DNA of 64,000 bases from Methylocystis sp. L43 (lineage in GTDB: Bacteria; Pseudomonadota; Alphaproteobacteria; Rhizobiales; Beijerinckiaceae): contig NZ_JADNRA010000034.1 of assembly GCF_015709525.1 (NCBI RefSeq), forward strand, positions 1 to 64,000. The letters are read 5' to 3'. Of the stretch, positions 26,958 through 37,018 are shown in pieces; the stretch's first letter is position 1, and each line of letters opens with the position of its first letter. A model generated the notes under the pieces. It saw only the letters and a program-made list of their open reading frames with translations, searched no databases and was not told the origin of the DNA. Made by a program: the position numbers and the translations under genes.

Positions 26958-28283
26958 TCAGGCCGGAAGCAGAAAGCCCGTAACGGCCCTGCGCTTGTCG
27001 AGCCATTTGCGCGCGGCGTTTTGCACGTCGTCGGCCGTCACCTTCTCCATGCGCTCGGGCCAGGCGACGACGTCGTCGATGGTGAGGCCGGTGGCCAGCG
27101 CCTCGCCATACCAGCGGGCAAGCGAGGCCTGGCTATCCTGCGCGTAGATGGCGTCGGCGATCAGCCGGGTCTTGGCGCGCTGCAAATGCTCCGCGTCGAT
27201 CGGCTCTTCGGCGAAGCGTCGCAGCACGCGATCGATCGCGACGTCGAGATCCTGGAGCGAAACATCCGGCGCGGGCGTCGCATAGACCCAAAGCCGCGTA
27301 TCGTCGACGGCGGAGCCCATGTAATATGCGCCGGCGCCGACCGCGACCTGCTCTTCGACGACCAGCGTATCATAGAGCGCGCTCGTTGCTCCGCCGCCGA
27401 GCATATAAGCGAGCGTCTCCAGCGCCTCGGCTTCGCCGGGCTGGGCGGTGCTGTAGGACGGCACGAGATAGACCTGCTCATGCGCCGGCTGCTCGACCTT
27501 CTCATCGCGCAGCGTCACCAGACGGTGGGCGCGGTGCGGCGGCTCCTGCGCGCGGGCGCGCCGCGGCGGCGCGGCCTGCGCGGGAACCTTGCCGTAGGTG
27601 TCCTTGGCGAGACGTTCGACCTCGTCGGCCTCAACGTCGCCGGCGACGATCAGGATGGCGTTTTCCGGCGTATAGAAGCGTTGATAATAGGCGAGCGCAT
27701 GCGCGCGACCCAGCCCCTCGATCTCGTGATTCCAGCCGATGATCGGGATGCCGTAGGGATGATGGGCGAAGAGCGCCGCCTGTACGGCCTCGTCGAGCTG
27801 CGCCGACGGATCGCTGTCCGTGCGCATGCGGCGCTCTTCAAGCACCACGTCGCGTTCCGGATCGACGACGTCGTCGGTCAGGACCAGATTGCGCATGCGA
27901 TCGGCCTCGAACGCCATCAGCGTGGCGAGATGCTCCTTGCCGATGCGCTGGAAATAGGCCGTGTAATCGTAGCTGGTGAAGGCGTTCTCCTGGCCGCCGA
28001 GTTCGGCGACAAGATTAGAGAATTCGCCCTGCGGATGCTCCGCCGTGCCCTTGAACATCAGATGTTCAAGAAAATGCGCGATGCCCGACTGGCCCAGCGG
28101 GTCGTCGGCGGCGCCGTTTTTATACCAGACCATATGCGTGACGACAGGCGTTCGCGCGTCAGGGATGACGACGACTTCCATGCCGTTGTCGAGCGTGAAG
28201 CTCGTAATGCTCGCGCGCGCAGGCCCCGGCGCGGCTGCCCCGGGCGCAAGCGAAACGGCTGACGCCTTCGTCTCAAATGACAT
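26958..28283 (-). CDS. M16-family zinc peptidase (catalytic subunit)
   Basis: 441 residues. The inverted zinc motif HFLEH is at 70-74 within 'GQSGIAHFLEHLMFKGTAEH', with the distal glutamate region 'RDVVLEERRMRTDSDPSAQL'. The C-terminal part contains 'MLGGGATSALYDTLVVEEQVAVGAGAYY'. An Ala/Pro-rich N terminus (SLAPGAAAPGPARA) is not a clear signal peptide. It is followed 87 bases later by the non-catalytic M16 homologue, so the two probably form a heterodimer, like mitochondrial processing peptidase. Confidence 0.92.
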   Translation of the reverse strand: MSFETKASAVSLAPGAAAPGPARASITSFTLDNGMEVVVIPDARTPVVTHMVWYKNGAADDPLGQSGIAHFLEHLMFKGTAEHPQGEFSNLVAELGGQENAFTSYDYTAYFQRIGKEHLATLMAFEADRMRNLVLTDDVVDPERDVVLEERRMRTDSDPSAQLDEAVQAALFAHHPYGIPIIGWNHEIEGLGRAHALAYYQRFYTPENAILIVAGDVEADEVERLAKDTYGKVPAQAAPPRRARAQEPPHRAHRLVTLRDEKVEQPAHEQVYLVPSYSTAQPGEAEALETLAYMLGGGATSALYDTLVVEEQVAVGAGAYYMGSAVDDTRLWVYATPAPDVSLQDLDVAIDRVLRRFAEEPIDAEHLQRAKTRLIADAIYAQDSQASLARWYGEALATGLTIDDVVAWPERMEKVTADDVQNAARKWLDKRRAVTGFLLPA

Positions 28284-28348
28284 GAACGGCCTTTCCCGCG
28301 GCGTCCGCGCCGCGTCTCGGAGAGTGTCTCTCCTATATAGGCCGTAAT

Positions 28349-29065
28349 TTAATTCTTGTCGTTGTCCGAGCTACCGCGCAGGAATTGCGGCATGACGGCG
28401 CTGAAATTGGAGAGCATATCGCCGCCTCGCGTGTCCGAGGCGGCGGCGCTGTAGGCGCCGGTCGCATGGGCCCCGCCGCCTCGCATGTCTGGGGCGGCGG
28501 GGTTGGCGGCCGAGGCGCTGGCGGCGGGTTTATCCGCGCCGCCCCGTCCCCAGCTCAACGGGTTCCACCAGGAGCTCTTCTTGGCGACTTCTGTCTCGCG
28601 CAGATTATTGAGGTCCTGCGTTGGCCGACGGTAGCCGGGAGGCGGCTCCGTCAGCATGACGCGGCTCGGCTCCTCGACGGCGGGCGCGGGCGGTTCAGCG
28701 CCTGATCCAAAGGAAAGCACCCGCGCAAACACCCCCGGGCGCGGCGCCTCCGGCGGCGCGTTCGGCACCCGGGCGTAGCGGTTGACGTTACGGCGCCGCT
28801 CGGCCGATAGCTCGGCGGGCCATTCGCCCGACCGGGCGCCCCGCTCGCGCGGCGGCGGGAGGTCGCCGGCGCTCGGCGGCAAGACGAGCTTGGGCCGTTC
28901 GCTATAATCGATTTTGCCGGCGCCCTCGTCCGAAGACGCGCCGACCATCTCCATCATCGCCGACCATGTGGATTTGTCGTCACCGGCCAGAGCTGGCGCG
29001 GCCTGGACCGCCGCGAGACCGGCGAGAGCGTAAAGGGCGCAGCGCTGCGACTGAGCAAGCTTCAT
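28349..29065 (-). CDS. Secreted Pro-rich protein between lspA and the M16 pair
   Basis: 238 residues from the ATG at 29065, which begins a signal peptide (ALYALAGLAAVQAAPALA). The frame is open upstream, but that part runs into lspA. The mature region has 'KIDYSERPKLVLPPSAGDLPPP', 'NRYARVPNAPPEAPRPG' and 'PPGYRRPTQDLNNLRE', followed by a low-complexity Ala/Gly tail. In many alphaproteobacteria this position holds a DUF3035/BamF-like lipoprotein; here there is no lipobox and I cannot assign it firmly. It may be an envelope protein. Confidence 0.6.
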   Translation of the reverse strand: MKLAQSQRCALYALAGLAAVQAAPALAGDDKSTWSAMMEMVGASSDEGAGKIDYSERPKLVLPPSAGDLPPPRERGARSGEWPAELSAERRRNVNRYARVPNAPPEAPRPGVFARVLSFGSGAEPPAPAVEEPSRVMLTEPPPGYRRPTQDLNNLRETEVAKKSSWWNPLSWGRGGADKPAASASAANPAAPDMRGGGAHATGAYSAAASDTRGGDMLSNFSAVMPQFLRGSSDNDKN

Positions 29066-29165
29066 CTGTCGGACTCCATTCGGGCTCCGGTTATATGCGG
29101 CTACATGGACGCGACTTATTGGCGATTTAGTGGCGAAGGCTGGGCCACGCTCGACCAGAGCGCAA

Positions 29166-29744
29166 TCAGGTTTCGGCGCGCCGCTCCTGGGGCAGGAAAA
29201 ACCCCTCAATGACCAGCAGCGCCACGCCCGCCGTAATGAAGACATCGGCGAGGTTAAACACGTAGTTAGCCAAAGGTCCGACGGGCAGGCTGGTGTGCAG
29301 GTAGAAGAAATCGGCGACCGCCCCCCGGGTGATGCGGTCGGCGGCGTTGCCGAGCGCGCCGCCGATGATCAATCCCAGCGCCACAGCCGTCGCGCGGCTT
29401 TCCGTGCGCACCATCCAGATCGCCAGTCCAGCGATGATCGCGCCCTGCATCGTCAACAGCGCGAGGCGGGTCAAGGTTTCGTGGGCAGGAAATAACGAAT
29501 AGGAGACGCCATAGTTCCAGGACAGCAAGACGTCGAGGAACGGCGTAAGGCTCATCGGCGGCCGGGCGGCGACGTCAAATATATTCAGCATCCAGAATTT
29601 ATGCGCCTGGTCGAACGCCAGAGCGGCGAGCGCCGCGGCAAGGCCGAGCGCGCGGGGGGAAAGTCTGCCAGACAAGCGTGATCTCCATGACGCCAACGCA
29701 TCATTAATGCGGATCAATGCGAAAAAGAAAGCGCCCGCGCTCAT
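29166..29744 (-). CDS. lspA: Lipoprotein signal peptidase LspA (signal peptidase II)
   Basis: 192 residues with four membrane segments. The two catalytic aspartates are D136 in 'GGALGNAADRITRGAVADFF' and D167 in 'NYVFNLADVFITAG'. LspA cleaves the signal peptide of prolipoproteins in the inner membrane after diacylglyceryl transfer to Cys. The window has at least one clear substrate, the Wza-type lipoprotein at 15.8-16.9 kb. The N terminus carries about 35 residues before the first typical membrane segment, so a later start is possible. Confidence 0.93.
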   Translation of the reverse strand: MSAGAFFFALIRINDALASWRSRLSGRLSPRALGLAAALAALAFDQAHKFWMLNIFDVAARPPMSLTPFLDVLLSWNYGVSYSLFPAHETLTRLALLTMQGAIIAGLAIWMVRTESRATAVALGLIIGGALGNAADRITRGAVADFFYLHTSLPVGPLANYVFNLADVFITAGVALLVIEGFFLPQERRAET

Positions 29745-29856
29745 GCGACGAGATCACTGGGCGACAATGATCGGTCCTTCCGGCTTGGGCCCAATCGTCA
29801 GGCCGCGCTGTAGCTGAACGACAACAGAACCGAAAAATTCTGCGCCTGCCCCCAAC

Positions 29857-29885
29857 TTGACAGCGCTTGGCCTCGCCCATATCTG
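29857..29885 (+). promoter_or_regulatory. Candidate housekeeping promoter of groESL
   Basis: A perfect TTGACA (29857-29862) is followed after 17 bases by TATCTG (29880-29885), which matches TATAAT only in its first three bases. Transcription would begin about where the CIRCE element lies, the normal arrangement for HrcA repression. The -10 is weak, so the exact position is uncertain. Confidence 0.4.
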
Positions 29886-29896
29886 TGTGGCGCCTG

Positions 29897-29923
29897 TTGG
29901 CACTCATCTCACGCGAGTGCCAA
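29897..29923 (+). promoter_or_regulatory. CIRCE element (HrcA operator) before groES
   Basis: TTGGCACTC - 9 bases - GAGTGCCAA, a perfect inverted repeat. It differs from the textbook TTAGCACTC/GAGTGCTAA only at the third base of each arm, and the change is symmetric. It lies 65 bases before the groES ATG. HrcA repressor is expected to bind it; no hrcA gene is in this window. Confidence 0.92.
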
Positions 29924-29987
29924 CAAGCCTTCGCATATCCCTTTTTGGCGGGCCGAACCCGTCAGGTCAGAAAAGGAAAGATTCACA

Positions 29988-30275
29988 ATGACGTTCCGTC
30001 CCCTCCACGACCGCGTCGTGGTCAAGCGACTCGAAGGCGAGGAAAAAACCAAAGGCGGCATCATCATTCCGGACACCGCGAAAGAGAAGCCGCAAGAGGG
30101 CAAGGTCATTTCCGTCGGCCCCGGCGCTCGCGACGAAAACGGCAAGCTGAACCCGCTAGACGTGAAGTCCGGCGACCGCGTGCTCTTCGGCAAATGGTCC
30201 GGCACCGAAGTCAAGATCGACGGCGACGACCTGCTCATCATGAAGGAAAGCGACATCCTCGGCATCGTCGACTGA
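29988..30275 (+). CDS. groES: Co-chaperonin GroES
   Basis: 95 residues, the standard length. It begins '[36 protein letters not shown]', with the mobile loop around residues 17-33, and ends '[15 protein letters not shown]'. It forms the heptameric lid on the GroEL ring in the cytosol. AAGGAAA lies before the ATG. It is followed by groEL after 42 bases, with the CIRCE element upstream, so the operon is heat-inducible through HrcA. Confidence 0.98.
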   Translation: MTFRPLHDRVVVKRLEGEEKTKGGIIIPDTAKEKPQEGKVISVGPGARDENGKLNPLDVKSGDRVLFGKWSGTEVKIDGDDLLIMKESDILGIVD

Positions 30276-30317
30276 CTCGACGCCGCCGTTCGCTTCCAAC
30301 CCCCAGGAGAATTGTAA

Positions 30318-31955
<1,638 letters not shown>

Positions 31956-31975
31956 AGTCCGCGCGCTCCGTGAAC

Positions 31976-32010
31976 AAAAAAAGCCCCGGGCGAAAATCCG
32001 GGGCTTTTTT
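31976..32010 (+). terminator. Rho-independent terminator after groEL
   Basis: Arms AAGCCCCGG (31981-31989) and CCGGGGCTT (31998-32006) with an 8-base loop, flanked by an A-run and a T-run, so it can work in both directions. It separates groEL from the convergent SDR gene. Confidence 0.93.
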
Positions 32011-32032
32011 GCGTGCCGGTCTCATTGAGCGG

Positions 32033-32824
32033 TTACGGACCCGCCGTTCCGGGCGCGGTGATCTGCGCATGTCTCTTCGCGAGGATCTGCGCCGGGGTGA
32101 TGTTCGCGGTCGCGACCTGCAATTTGTTGCGCCAGCCGCTGATGATCTCTGCGTCGCCGCGCATCATCGCCTCAAAGCCATCGATCGCCACTTCTTGCGC
32201 GGACGCCTTTTGAGACCGTCCGACCTTCGTGTCCATCAGATCGGCGCGCTCGAAGAAATCGGTCGCGGTCACTCCCGGCATGAGGCAGGTGACGGTGACG
32301 CCCGAATCCTTGAGTTCCTCGCGCAGCGCGAAGCAGAAGCTGTTGAGAAAAGACTTCGTCGCGTTGTAAACGGCCTGATACGACCCCGGAATGAAGCCGG
32401 CGATGGAGCCGGTGACCAGAATGCGTCCCGCGCCGCGCGCCCGCATGTCTCGCGCGACCTTGTGAAGCAGATAAATCGTGCCGGTGATATTCGTGTCGAG
32501 CACATGCCGCTCGGCCGAGAAGTCTTGATCGAGAAAGCCGCGACCCAACCCGTGTCCGGCGTTGGCGAGAAGCGCGGCGATCGGGCGTCCGTCAGCCGCG
32601 GCGCATAACCGGTCGACGCCATCCGTTGTGGAGAGGTCAGTTTCAACCTCGGTCACATTTGCCCCAAGCTCCCGAAACCGAGCGGCTGCGCCATGAATTT
32701 CGGGGCGATCGGCCGCGATCACCAGATCAAAGCCCCGCCGTGCGCAGATCAGGGCGAGTTCGTAGCCAATCCCGGACGAAGCCCCCGTCACCACGGCGAG
32801 CGGTTCCTGCGAAGTCTGGTTCAT
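32033..32824 (-). CDS. Short-chain dehydrogenase/reductase (SDR)
   Basis: 263 residues from the ATG at 32824; the longer frame would overlap the upstream gene. The classical SDR motifs are present: TGASSGIG (13-20), NAG (88-90), a catalytic Ser at 140 (TGSIAGF), and Y153-x3-K157 (YNATK), then 'CLMPGVTATDFF'. The substrate is unknown. It lies 58 bases after a DUF892 ferritin-like gene in the same direction and ends against the groEL terminator. Such pairs are common in stress-related clusters of Rhizobiales, but a joint role is only a guess. Confidence 0.88.
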   Translation of the reverse strand: MNQTSQEPLAVVTGASSGIGYELALICARRGFDLVIAADRPEIHGAAARFRELGANVTEVETDLSTTDGVDRLCAAADGRPIAALLANAGHGLGRGFLDQDFSAERHVLDTNITGTIYLLHKVARDMRARGAGRILVTGSIAGFIPGSYQAVYNATKSFLNSFCFALREELKDSGVTVTCLMPGVTATDFFERADLMDTKVGRSQKASAQEVAIDGFEAMMRGDAEIISGWRNKLQVATANITPAQILAKRHAQITAPGTAGP

Positions 32825-32882
32825 TTTCACGTCAGCGGCGCCGCGCGAAGCCGACGCCGATGCTCCTACAGCCGACCTTCTG

Positions 32883-33386
32883 TCAGGCGGCCTTTCGGTT
32901 GATCCGCCCTTCGGCGAGCGACGAGAGCTTTTTGTCCGCGTTCTTTTCTTCGGCGAGCGTTTCCGCGAGAAGCTGCGCGCAGTCCTCGCGGCCAAGCTCC
33001 TTCGCCCAGGCGACCAATGTGCCATAGCGCGTGATTTCATAATGCTCGACGGCCTGAGCGCTCGCGATCAGCGCGGCGTCCAGCACTTCATTGTCGGCGG
33101 TTTCGCCCGAGACCTCATCGGCCTCTTCGAGGATGCCGTCGATCGCCGGGCAGTTGACGCCCTTGGGAGTCACGCCATGCAGCTCGAACACTTTCTCGAG
33201 CCGGCGCACCTGATTTTCCGTCTCGCCAAGGTGCTGCTCGAACGCTTCTCTCAGCCGCGGATCGGAGGCCTTCTCGACCATATCGGGCAGCGCTTTCAGG
33301 ATCTGGTTTTCAGCGTAGTAGATGTCGCGCAGCGTGTGCACGAACAGATCGTCGATCGTCTTGATGTCCTTGGAAAAGAGACCCAT
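32883..33386 (-). CDS. DUF892 / YciF-like ferritin-fold protein
   Basis: 167 residues. The sequence 'IKTIDDLFVHTLRDIYYAENQILKALPDMVEKASDPRLREAFEQHLGETENQVRRLEKVFE' and 'ALIASAQAVEHYEITRYGTLVAWAKELG' carries the Glu/His residues of the ferritin-like four-helix bundle (E in YYAEN, E and H in the ETENQ and EHYE positions). Members are induced by stress and bind a di-iron centre in known structures. The gene is divergent from the small cytochrome oxidase subunit gene, with 267 bases between them that hold no other gene that I can support. Confidence 0.92.
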   Translation of the reverse strand: MGLFSKDIKTIDDLFVHTLRDIYYAENQILKALPDMVEKASDPRLREAFEQHLGETENQVRRLEKVFELHGVTPKGVNCPAIDGILEEADEVSGETADNEVLDAALIASAQAVEHYEITRYGTLVAWAKELGREDCAQLLAETLAEEKNADKKLSSLAEGRINRKAA

Positions 33387-33653
33387 CGTCCCGCTCCGGT
33401 TTTTGCGATGTGGGGAGCCCGCGGGCCGCAGGCGTGCAGTGGAACGCCGCCGATGCGCGAATGTTCCCCCTGCAGGCGGAGAGGCGCGCCTGAACTCCCA
33501 AAGGTCCGCGCTCGGCTCGGCCGCGCCTGCCCTGCGCGTCGGGTCGCCGCAGCTTTCCGAAGCTTCAAGCCGTTGCCCTATGGCTTCCGCTCGTTTAGCA
33601 TCAGCTTCGCACGCGGGGTCACGCGCGCGTCAGCAAGAATCGGGAGGAGCGAA

Positions 33654-33800
33654 ATGGCGAGCTTGCGCACGCCGGCGGAGTCGAACGGCGACTGGGCCGA
33701 GCATCTAAGGACCTACAATACATTCTTGTTGCTGCTGAAGATCGGCGCGGCAAGCACCGCGGTCCTGCTGCTCCTGCTGTATTTCTTCGTCGCGCGCTAG
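33654..33800 (+). CDS. aa3-type cytochrome c oxidase subunit IV-like small membrane protein
   Basis: 48 residues (MASLRTPAESNGDWAEHLRT...), too short for most gene finders. A soluble N-terminal part with 'DWAEHLRTYNTFLLLLKIG' is followed by one membrane helix ending in FFVAR. This matches the bacterial aa3-type oxidase subunit IV family (COX4_pro_2), which commonly lies before transhydrogenase genes in alphaproteobacteria, as here. A strong GGGAGGAG lies just upstream of the ATG. No oxidase genes are nearby, so it may belong to a distant terminal oxidase. Confidence 0.85.
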   Translation: MASLRTPAESNGDWAEHLRTYNTFLLLLKIGAASTAVLLLLLYFFVAR

Positions 33801-33872
33801 GTTCAGAGCCTCCGCTTTTTGCCGCTGTCGGCGACGCTGGCGGCGACGGTTTTTCCACAACCGGAGTTCGTT

Positions 33873-35000
33873 ATGCGCATCGCCGTATTGGCTGAAACGG
33901 ATAAATCCGAGCCGCGCGTCGCGGCCACACCCGAGACCGTCAAGAAATTCATCGGGCTGGGCGCCGACGTCGTGGTCGAGGCCGGCGCGGGCGCCGTCGC
34001 CGGCTTCTCCGACAGCGACTACGCCGCCGCCGGCGCGACGATCGCCGATGATGCGGCGGCGGCGCTGACTGGCGCCGACGTCGCGCTGCGCGTGCGCCGT
34101 CCTTCGGCGGCGGAGCTTCGCGGCGCAAAACCCAATCTCGCGGTGATCGCGATCATGGATCCCTTTGGCGCGGGGGCTCAGCTTGCCGATCTCGCCAAGA
34201 GCGGCGCGATCGCTTTCGCCATGGAGCTCATGCCGCGCATCACGCGGGCGCAAACCATGGACGTGCTGTCGTCCCAGGCCAATCTCGCCGGCTATCGCGC
34301 CGTCATTGACGCGATGGCCGAATATGGCCGCTCCTTTCCGATGATGATGACCGCCGCCGGAACCGTCCCGGCGGCGAAAGTCTTTATAATGGGCGTCGGC
34401 GTCGCCGGTCTGCAGGCGATCGCCACGGCGCGGCGCATGGGCGCGATCGTCACCGCCACCGACGTGCGGCCGGCGACGAAGGAGCAGGTCGAATCGCTCG
34501 GCGCGAAATTCATCGCCGTCGAGAACGAAGAGTTCAAACAGGCCGAGACCTCCGGCGGCTACGCCAAGGAGATGTCGCCCGAATATCAGAAGGCGCAGGC
34601 CGAACTCGTCGCTGCGCACATCGCCAAGCAGGACATCGTCATCACCACGGCGCTGATTCCCGGCCGGCCCGCGCCCAAGCTCATCTCGGCGGAGATGGTG
34701 CGCTCCATGCGGCCTGGCTCGGTCATCGTCGATCTTGCGGCCGAACGCGGCGGCAATTGCGAATTGACCAAGCCCGGCGAAACCGTGGTCGTCGACGGCG
34801 TCAAGATCCTTGGCGCGCTCAATCTCGCCGGCCGCATGGCGTCGACGGCGTCGAGCCTCTACGCCAAAAATCTGCTGGCCTTCGTCGAGACGCTCGTTTC
34901 GAAGGACACCAAGCAGCTCGCCATCAATTGGGAAGACGAACTGGTGAAGGCGACCGCGCTGACCCGCGACGGCGCCGTGGTCGACGAGCGTTTTAAATAG
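33873..35000 (+). CDS. pntA: NAD(P) transhydrogenase subunit alpha part 1 (PntAA)
   Basis: 375 residues from the ATG at 33873 (MRIAVLAETDKSEPRVA). It has the alanine-dehydrogenase-like N domain, the 'GVAGLQAIATARRMGAIVTATDVR' NAD-binding segment and 'AERGGNCELTKPGETVVVDGVKILG'. It is the soluble NAD(H)-binding domain dI of the proton-pumping transhydrogenase. The alpha chain is split in two genes, as in Rhodospirillum rubrum and other alphaproteobacteria. The enzyme supplies NADPH from NADH using the proton gradient; this matters for C1 assimilation. Confidence 0.95.
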   Translation: MRIAVLAETDKSEPRVAATPETVKKFIGLGADVVVEAGAGAVAGFSDSDYAAAGATIADDAAAALTGADVALRVRRPSAAELRGAKPNLAVIAIMDPFGAGAQLADLAKSGAIAFAMELMPRITRAQTMDVLSSQANLAGYRAVIDAMAEYGRSFPMMMTAAGTVPAAKVFIMGVGVAGLQAIATARRMGAIVTATDVRPATKEQVESLGAKFIAVENEEFKQAETSGGYAKEMSPEYQKAQAELVAAHIAKQDIVITTALIPGRPAPKLISAEMVRSMRPGSVIVDLAAERGGNCELTKPGETVVVDGVKILGALNLAGRMASTASSLYAKNLLAFVETLVSKDTKQLAINWEDELVKATALTRDGAVVDERFK

Positions 35001-35037
35001 CCGCCTGCGCGCATATCAAACTAAGGGGCGTTAAGCG

Positions 35038-35490
35038 ATGACCGACTCTACGCAACAATTGCTCGAGAAGGCGCAGGCGGCGGCCGAGGCCGCCCGCCAC
35101 CTGGCCGAACAGGCGCAACACTATTCGGACGAACTCGCACACACGGCCGCCGCGGCGGCGGCGCACGGGCTGGCCGGCGGCGCGATTGATCCTTTCGTCT
35201 TCCGCGTGGCGATCTTCGCCATGGCGGTCTTTGTCGGCTATTACGTCGTCTGGTCGGTGACGCCGGCGCTGCATACGCCGCTGATGTCGGTCACGAACGC
35301 GATTTCCTCCGTCATCATCGTCGGCGCGCTGCTCGCGGCAGGCGTCGAAGGCATGACCGCCGCTGAGGCTTCGGGCTCCTGGTGGGCGAACGCCTTCGGT
35401 TTCATCGCGGTCATTCTCGCCAGCGTGAACATCTTCGGCGGCTTCCTCGTCACCGAACGCATGCTCTCCATGTACAAGAAGAAGGGCTGA
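35038..35490 (+). CDS. pntAB: NAD(P) transhydrogenase subunit alpha part 2 (PntAB)
   Basis: 150 residues, somewhat longer than usual because of an Ala/Glu-rich N-terminal helix ([18 protein letters not shown]). The C-terminal part has the three or four membrane segments of domain dII ('[22 protein letters not shown]', '[17 protein letters not shown]', '[26 protein letters not shown]'). The ATG follows the pntAA stop by 37 bases; pntB starts 4 bases after this gene. Together they form the proton channel with PntB. Confidence 0.94.
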   Translation: MTDSTQQLLEKAQAAAEAARHLAEQAQHYSDELAHTAAAAAAHGLAGGAIDPFVFRVAIFAMAVFVGYYVVWSVTPALHTPLMSVTNAISSVIIVGALLAAGVEGMTAAEASGSWWANAFGFIAVILASVNIFGGFLVTERMLSMYKKKG

Positions 35491-35494
35491 GGCC

Positions 35495-36892
35495 ATGAGC
35501 GCCAATATCGCAGCCCTTCTCTATCTCGTCGCCGGCGTGCTGTTCATCTTCGCGCTGCGCGGCCTCTCCTCGCCCGCCACCTCTCGCGAGGGCAATCGCT
35601 ATGGCATGATCGGCATGGCGATCGCCGTGGCGACGACGCTGCTGACGCATTTCCCCTCCTTCGGCGGCCTGCTGATGATCGTGATCGGCGTCGCCATCGG
35701 CGGCGGCGCGGGCGCTTTCATCGCCCAGCGCGTTCCGATGACGAAGATGCCCGAACTTGTCGCGGGCTTCCACGCGCTGGTCGGCTTGGCGGCGGTGCTT
35801 GTCGCGGCCGGCGCCTTTTTCGCGCCGCGCGCCTTCGGCATCGGCGACGCGAATGATATTCACGCCGGCAGCCTCGTCGAAATGTCGCTCGGCGCGGCGA
35901 TCGGCGCGATCACCTTCACCGGATCGATCATCGCCTTTCTAAAGCTTTCCGAACGCATGACCGGCAAGCCGATCCTGCTGCCGGAACGCCATACCATCAA
36001 CATTATGCTTGGCGTCTCCCTGCTGGCGTTGACGGCGCTCTTCGTCGGCACGCAGAGCGGCGTCTGGCTGTTCCTGCTGATTCTCGCCTCCTTCGCGCTG
36101 GGCGTGACGCTGATCATTCCGATCGGCGGCGCCGACATGCCGGTGGTCGTCTCCATGCTCAACTCCTATTCGGGTTGGGCGGCGGCCGGCATCGGCTTCA
36201 CGCTGGGCAATCTCGCGCTGATCATCACCGGCGCGCTTGTCGGCTCGTCGGGCGCGATCCTCTCCTACATCATGTGCAAGGGGATGAACCGCAGCTTCAT
36301 CTCCGTCATTCTCGGCGGCTTCGGCGGCGAGGTGGCGGGGCCCGCTGGCGGCAAGGAGACGCGCAACGTCAAGCAGGGCTCGGCGGAAGACGCCGCCTAC
36401 ATCATGCAGAACGCCGGCAAGATCATCATCGTGCCGGGATATGGCATGGCGGTCGCGCAGGCGCAGCATGCGCTGCGCGAAATGGCCGACATGCTCAAGG
36501 AGGAAGGCGTCGACATCAAATACGCCATCCATCCGGTCGCGGGCCGCATGCCGGGCCATATGAATGTGCTGCTCGCCGAAGCCAATGTGCCCTATGACGA
36601 AGTGTTCGAGCTCGAAGACATCAACTCCGAATTCGGACAGGCGGACGTCGCCTTCGTCATCGGCGCCAACGACGTGACCAACCCCGCCGCCAAGACCGAT
36701 AAGACGTCGGCGATCTATGGCATGCCGATTCTCGACGTCGAAAAGGCGAAGACGGTTCTATTCCTGAAACGCGGCATGGGCTCTGGCTACGCCGGCGTCG
36801 AGAACGAGCTGTTCTTTCGGCCCAATACGATGATGCTGTTCGGCGACGCCAAGAAGACCGTCGAGTCGATCGTCAAGTCGCTGGCGCACTAA
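35495..36892 (+). CDS. pntB: NAD(P) transhydrogenase subunit beta (PntB)
   Basis: 465 residues. The N-terminal half is a multi-helix membrane domain (dII), and the C-terminal half is the NADP(H)-binding dIII with 'IIVPGYGMAVAQAQHALREMADMLKEEGVDIKYAIHPVAGRMPGHMNVLLAEANVPYDEVFELEDIN' and 'VAFVIGANDVTNPAA'. All three pnt genes are close together and end in a strong terminator at 36.9 kb. It is an inner-membrane enzyme linking NADH and NADPH pools to the proton gradient. Confidence 0.96.
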   Translation: MSANIAALLYLVAGVLFIFALRGLSSPATSREGNRYGMIGMAIAVATTLLTHFPSFGGLLMIVIGVAIGGGAGAFIAQRVPMTKMPELVAGFHALVGLAAVLVAAGAFFAPRAFGIGDANDIHAGSLVEMSLGAAIGAITFTGSIIAFLKLSERMTGKPILLPERHTINIMLGVSLLALTALFVGTQSGVWLFLLILASFALGVTLIIPIGGADMPVVVSMLNSYSGWAAAGIGFTLGNLALIITGALVGSSGAILSYIMCKGMNRSFISVILGGFGGEVAGPAGGKETRNVKQGSAEDAAYIMQNAGKIIIVPGYGMAVAQAQHALREMADMLKEEGVDIKYAIHPVAGRMPGHMNVLLAEANVPYDEVFELEDINSEFGQADVAFVIGANDVTNPAAKTDKTSAIYGMPILDVEKAKTVLFLKRGMGSGYAGVENELFFRPNTMMLFGDAKKTVESIVKSLAH

Positions 36893-36910
36893 CGTCTCTT
36901 CAACGACCCG

Positions 36911-36950
36911 AAACAAAACGCCCGGGAGTTTCTCCCGGGCGTTTTGTTTT
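36911..36950 (+). terminator. Rho-independent terminator after pntB
   Basis: A long inverted repeat: AAACAAAACGCCCGGGA ... TCCCGGGCGTTTTGTTTT around a 5-base loop, with A-rich and T-rich ends so it may serve both the pnt operon and the convergent receptor gene. Confidence 0.93.
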
Positions 36951-37018
36951 GCGTCCATACCGCCGCCCTCGAAGCGGAGTCTCCGCGAAGCAGGATTGGT
37001 CCCGCTTCGCGTTCGGGA

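Noticed and set aside
27021-28262. A 413-residue open frame opposite the M16 catalytic subunit.
   Set aside because: Antisense shadow of a gene with HFLEH; no motifs of its own.
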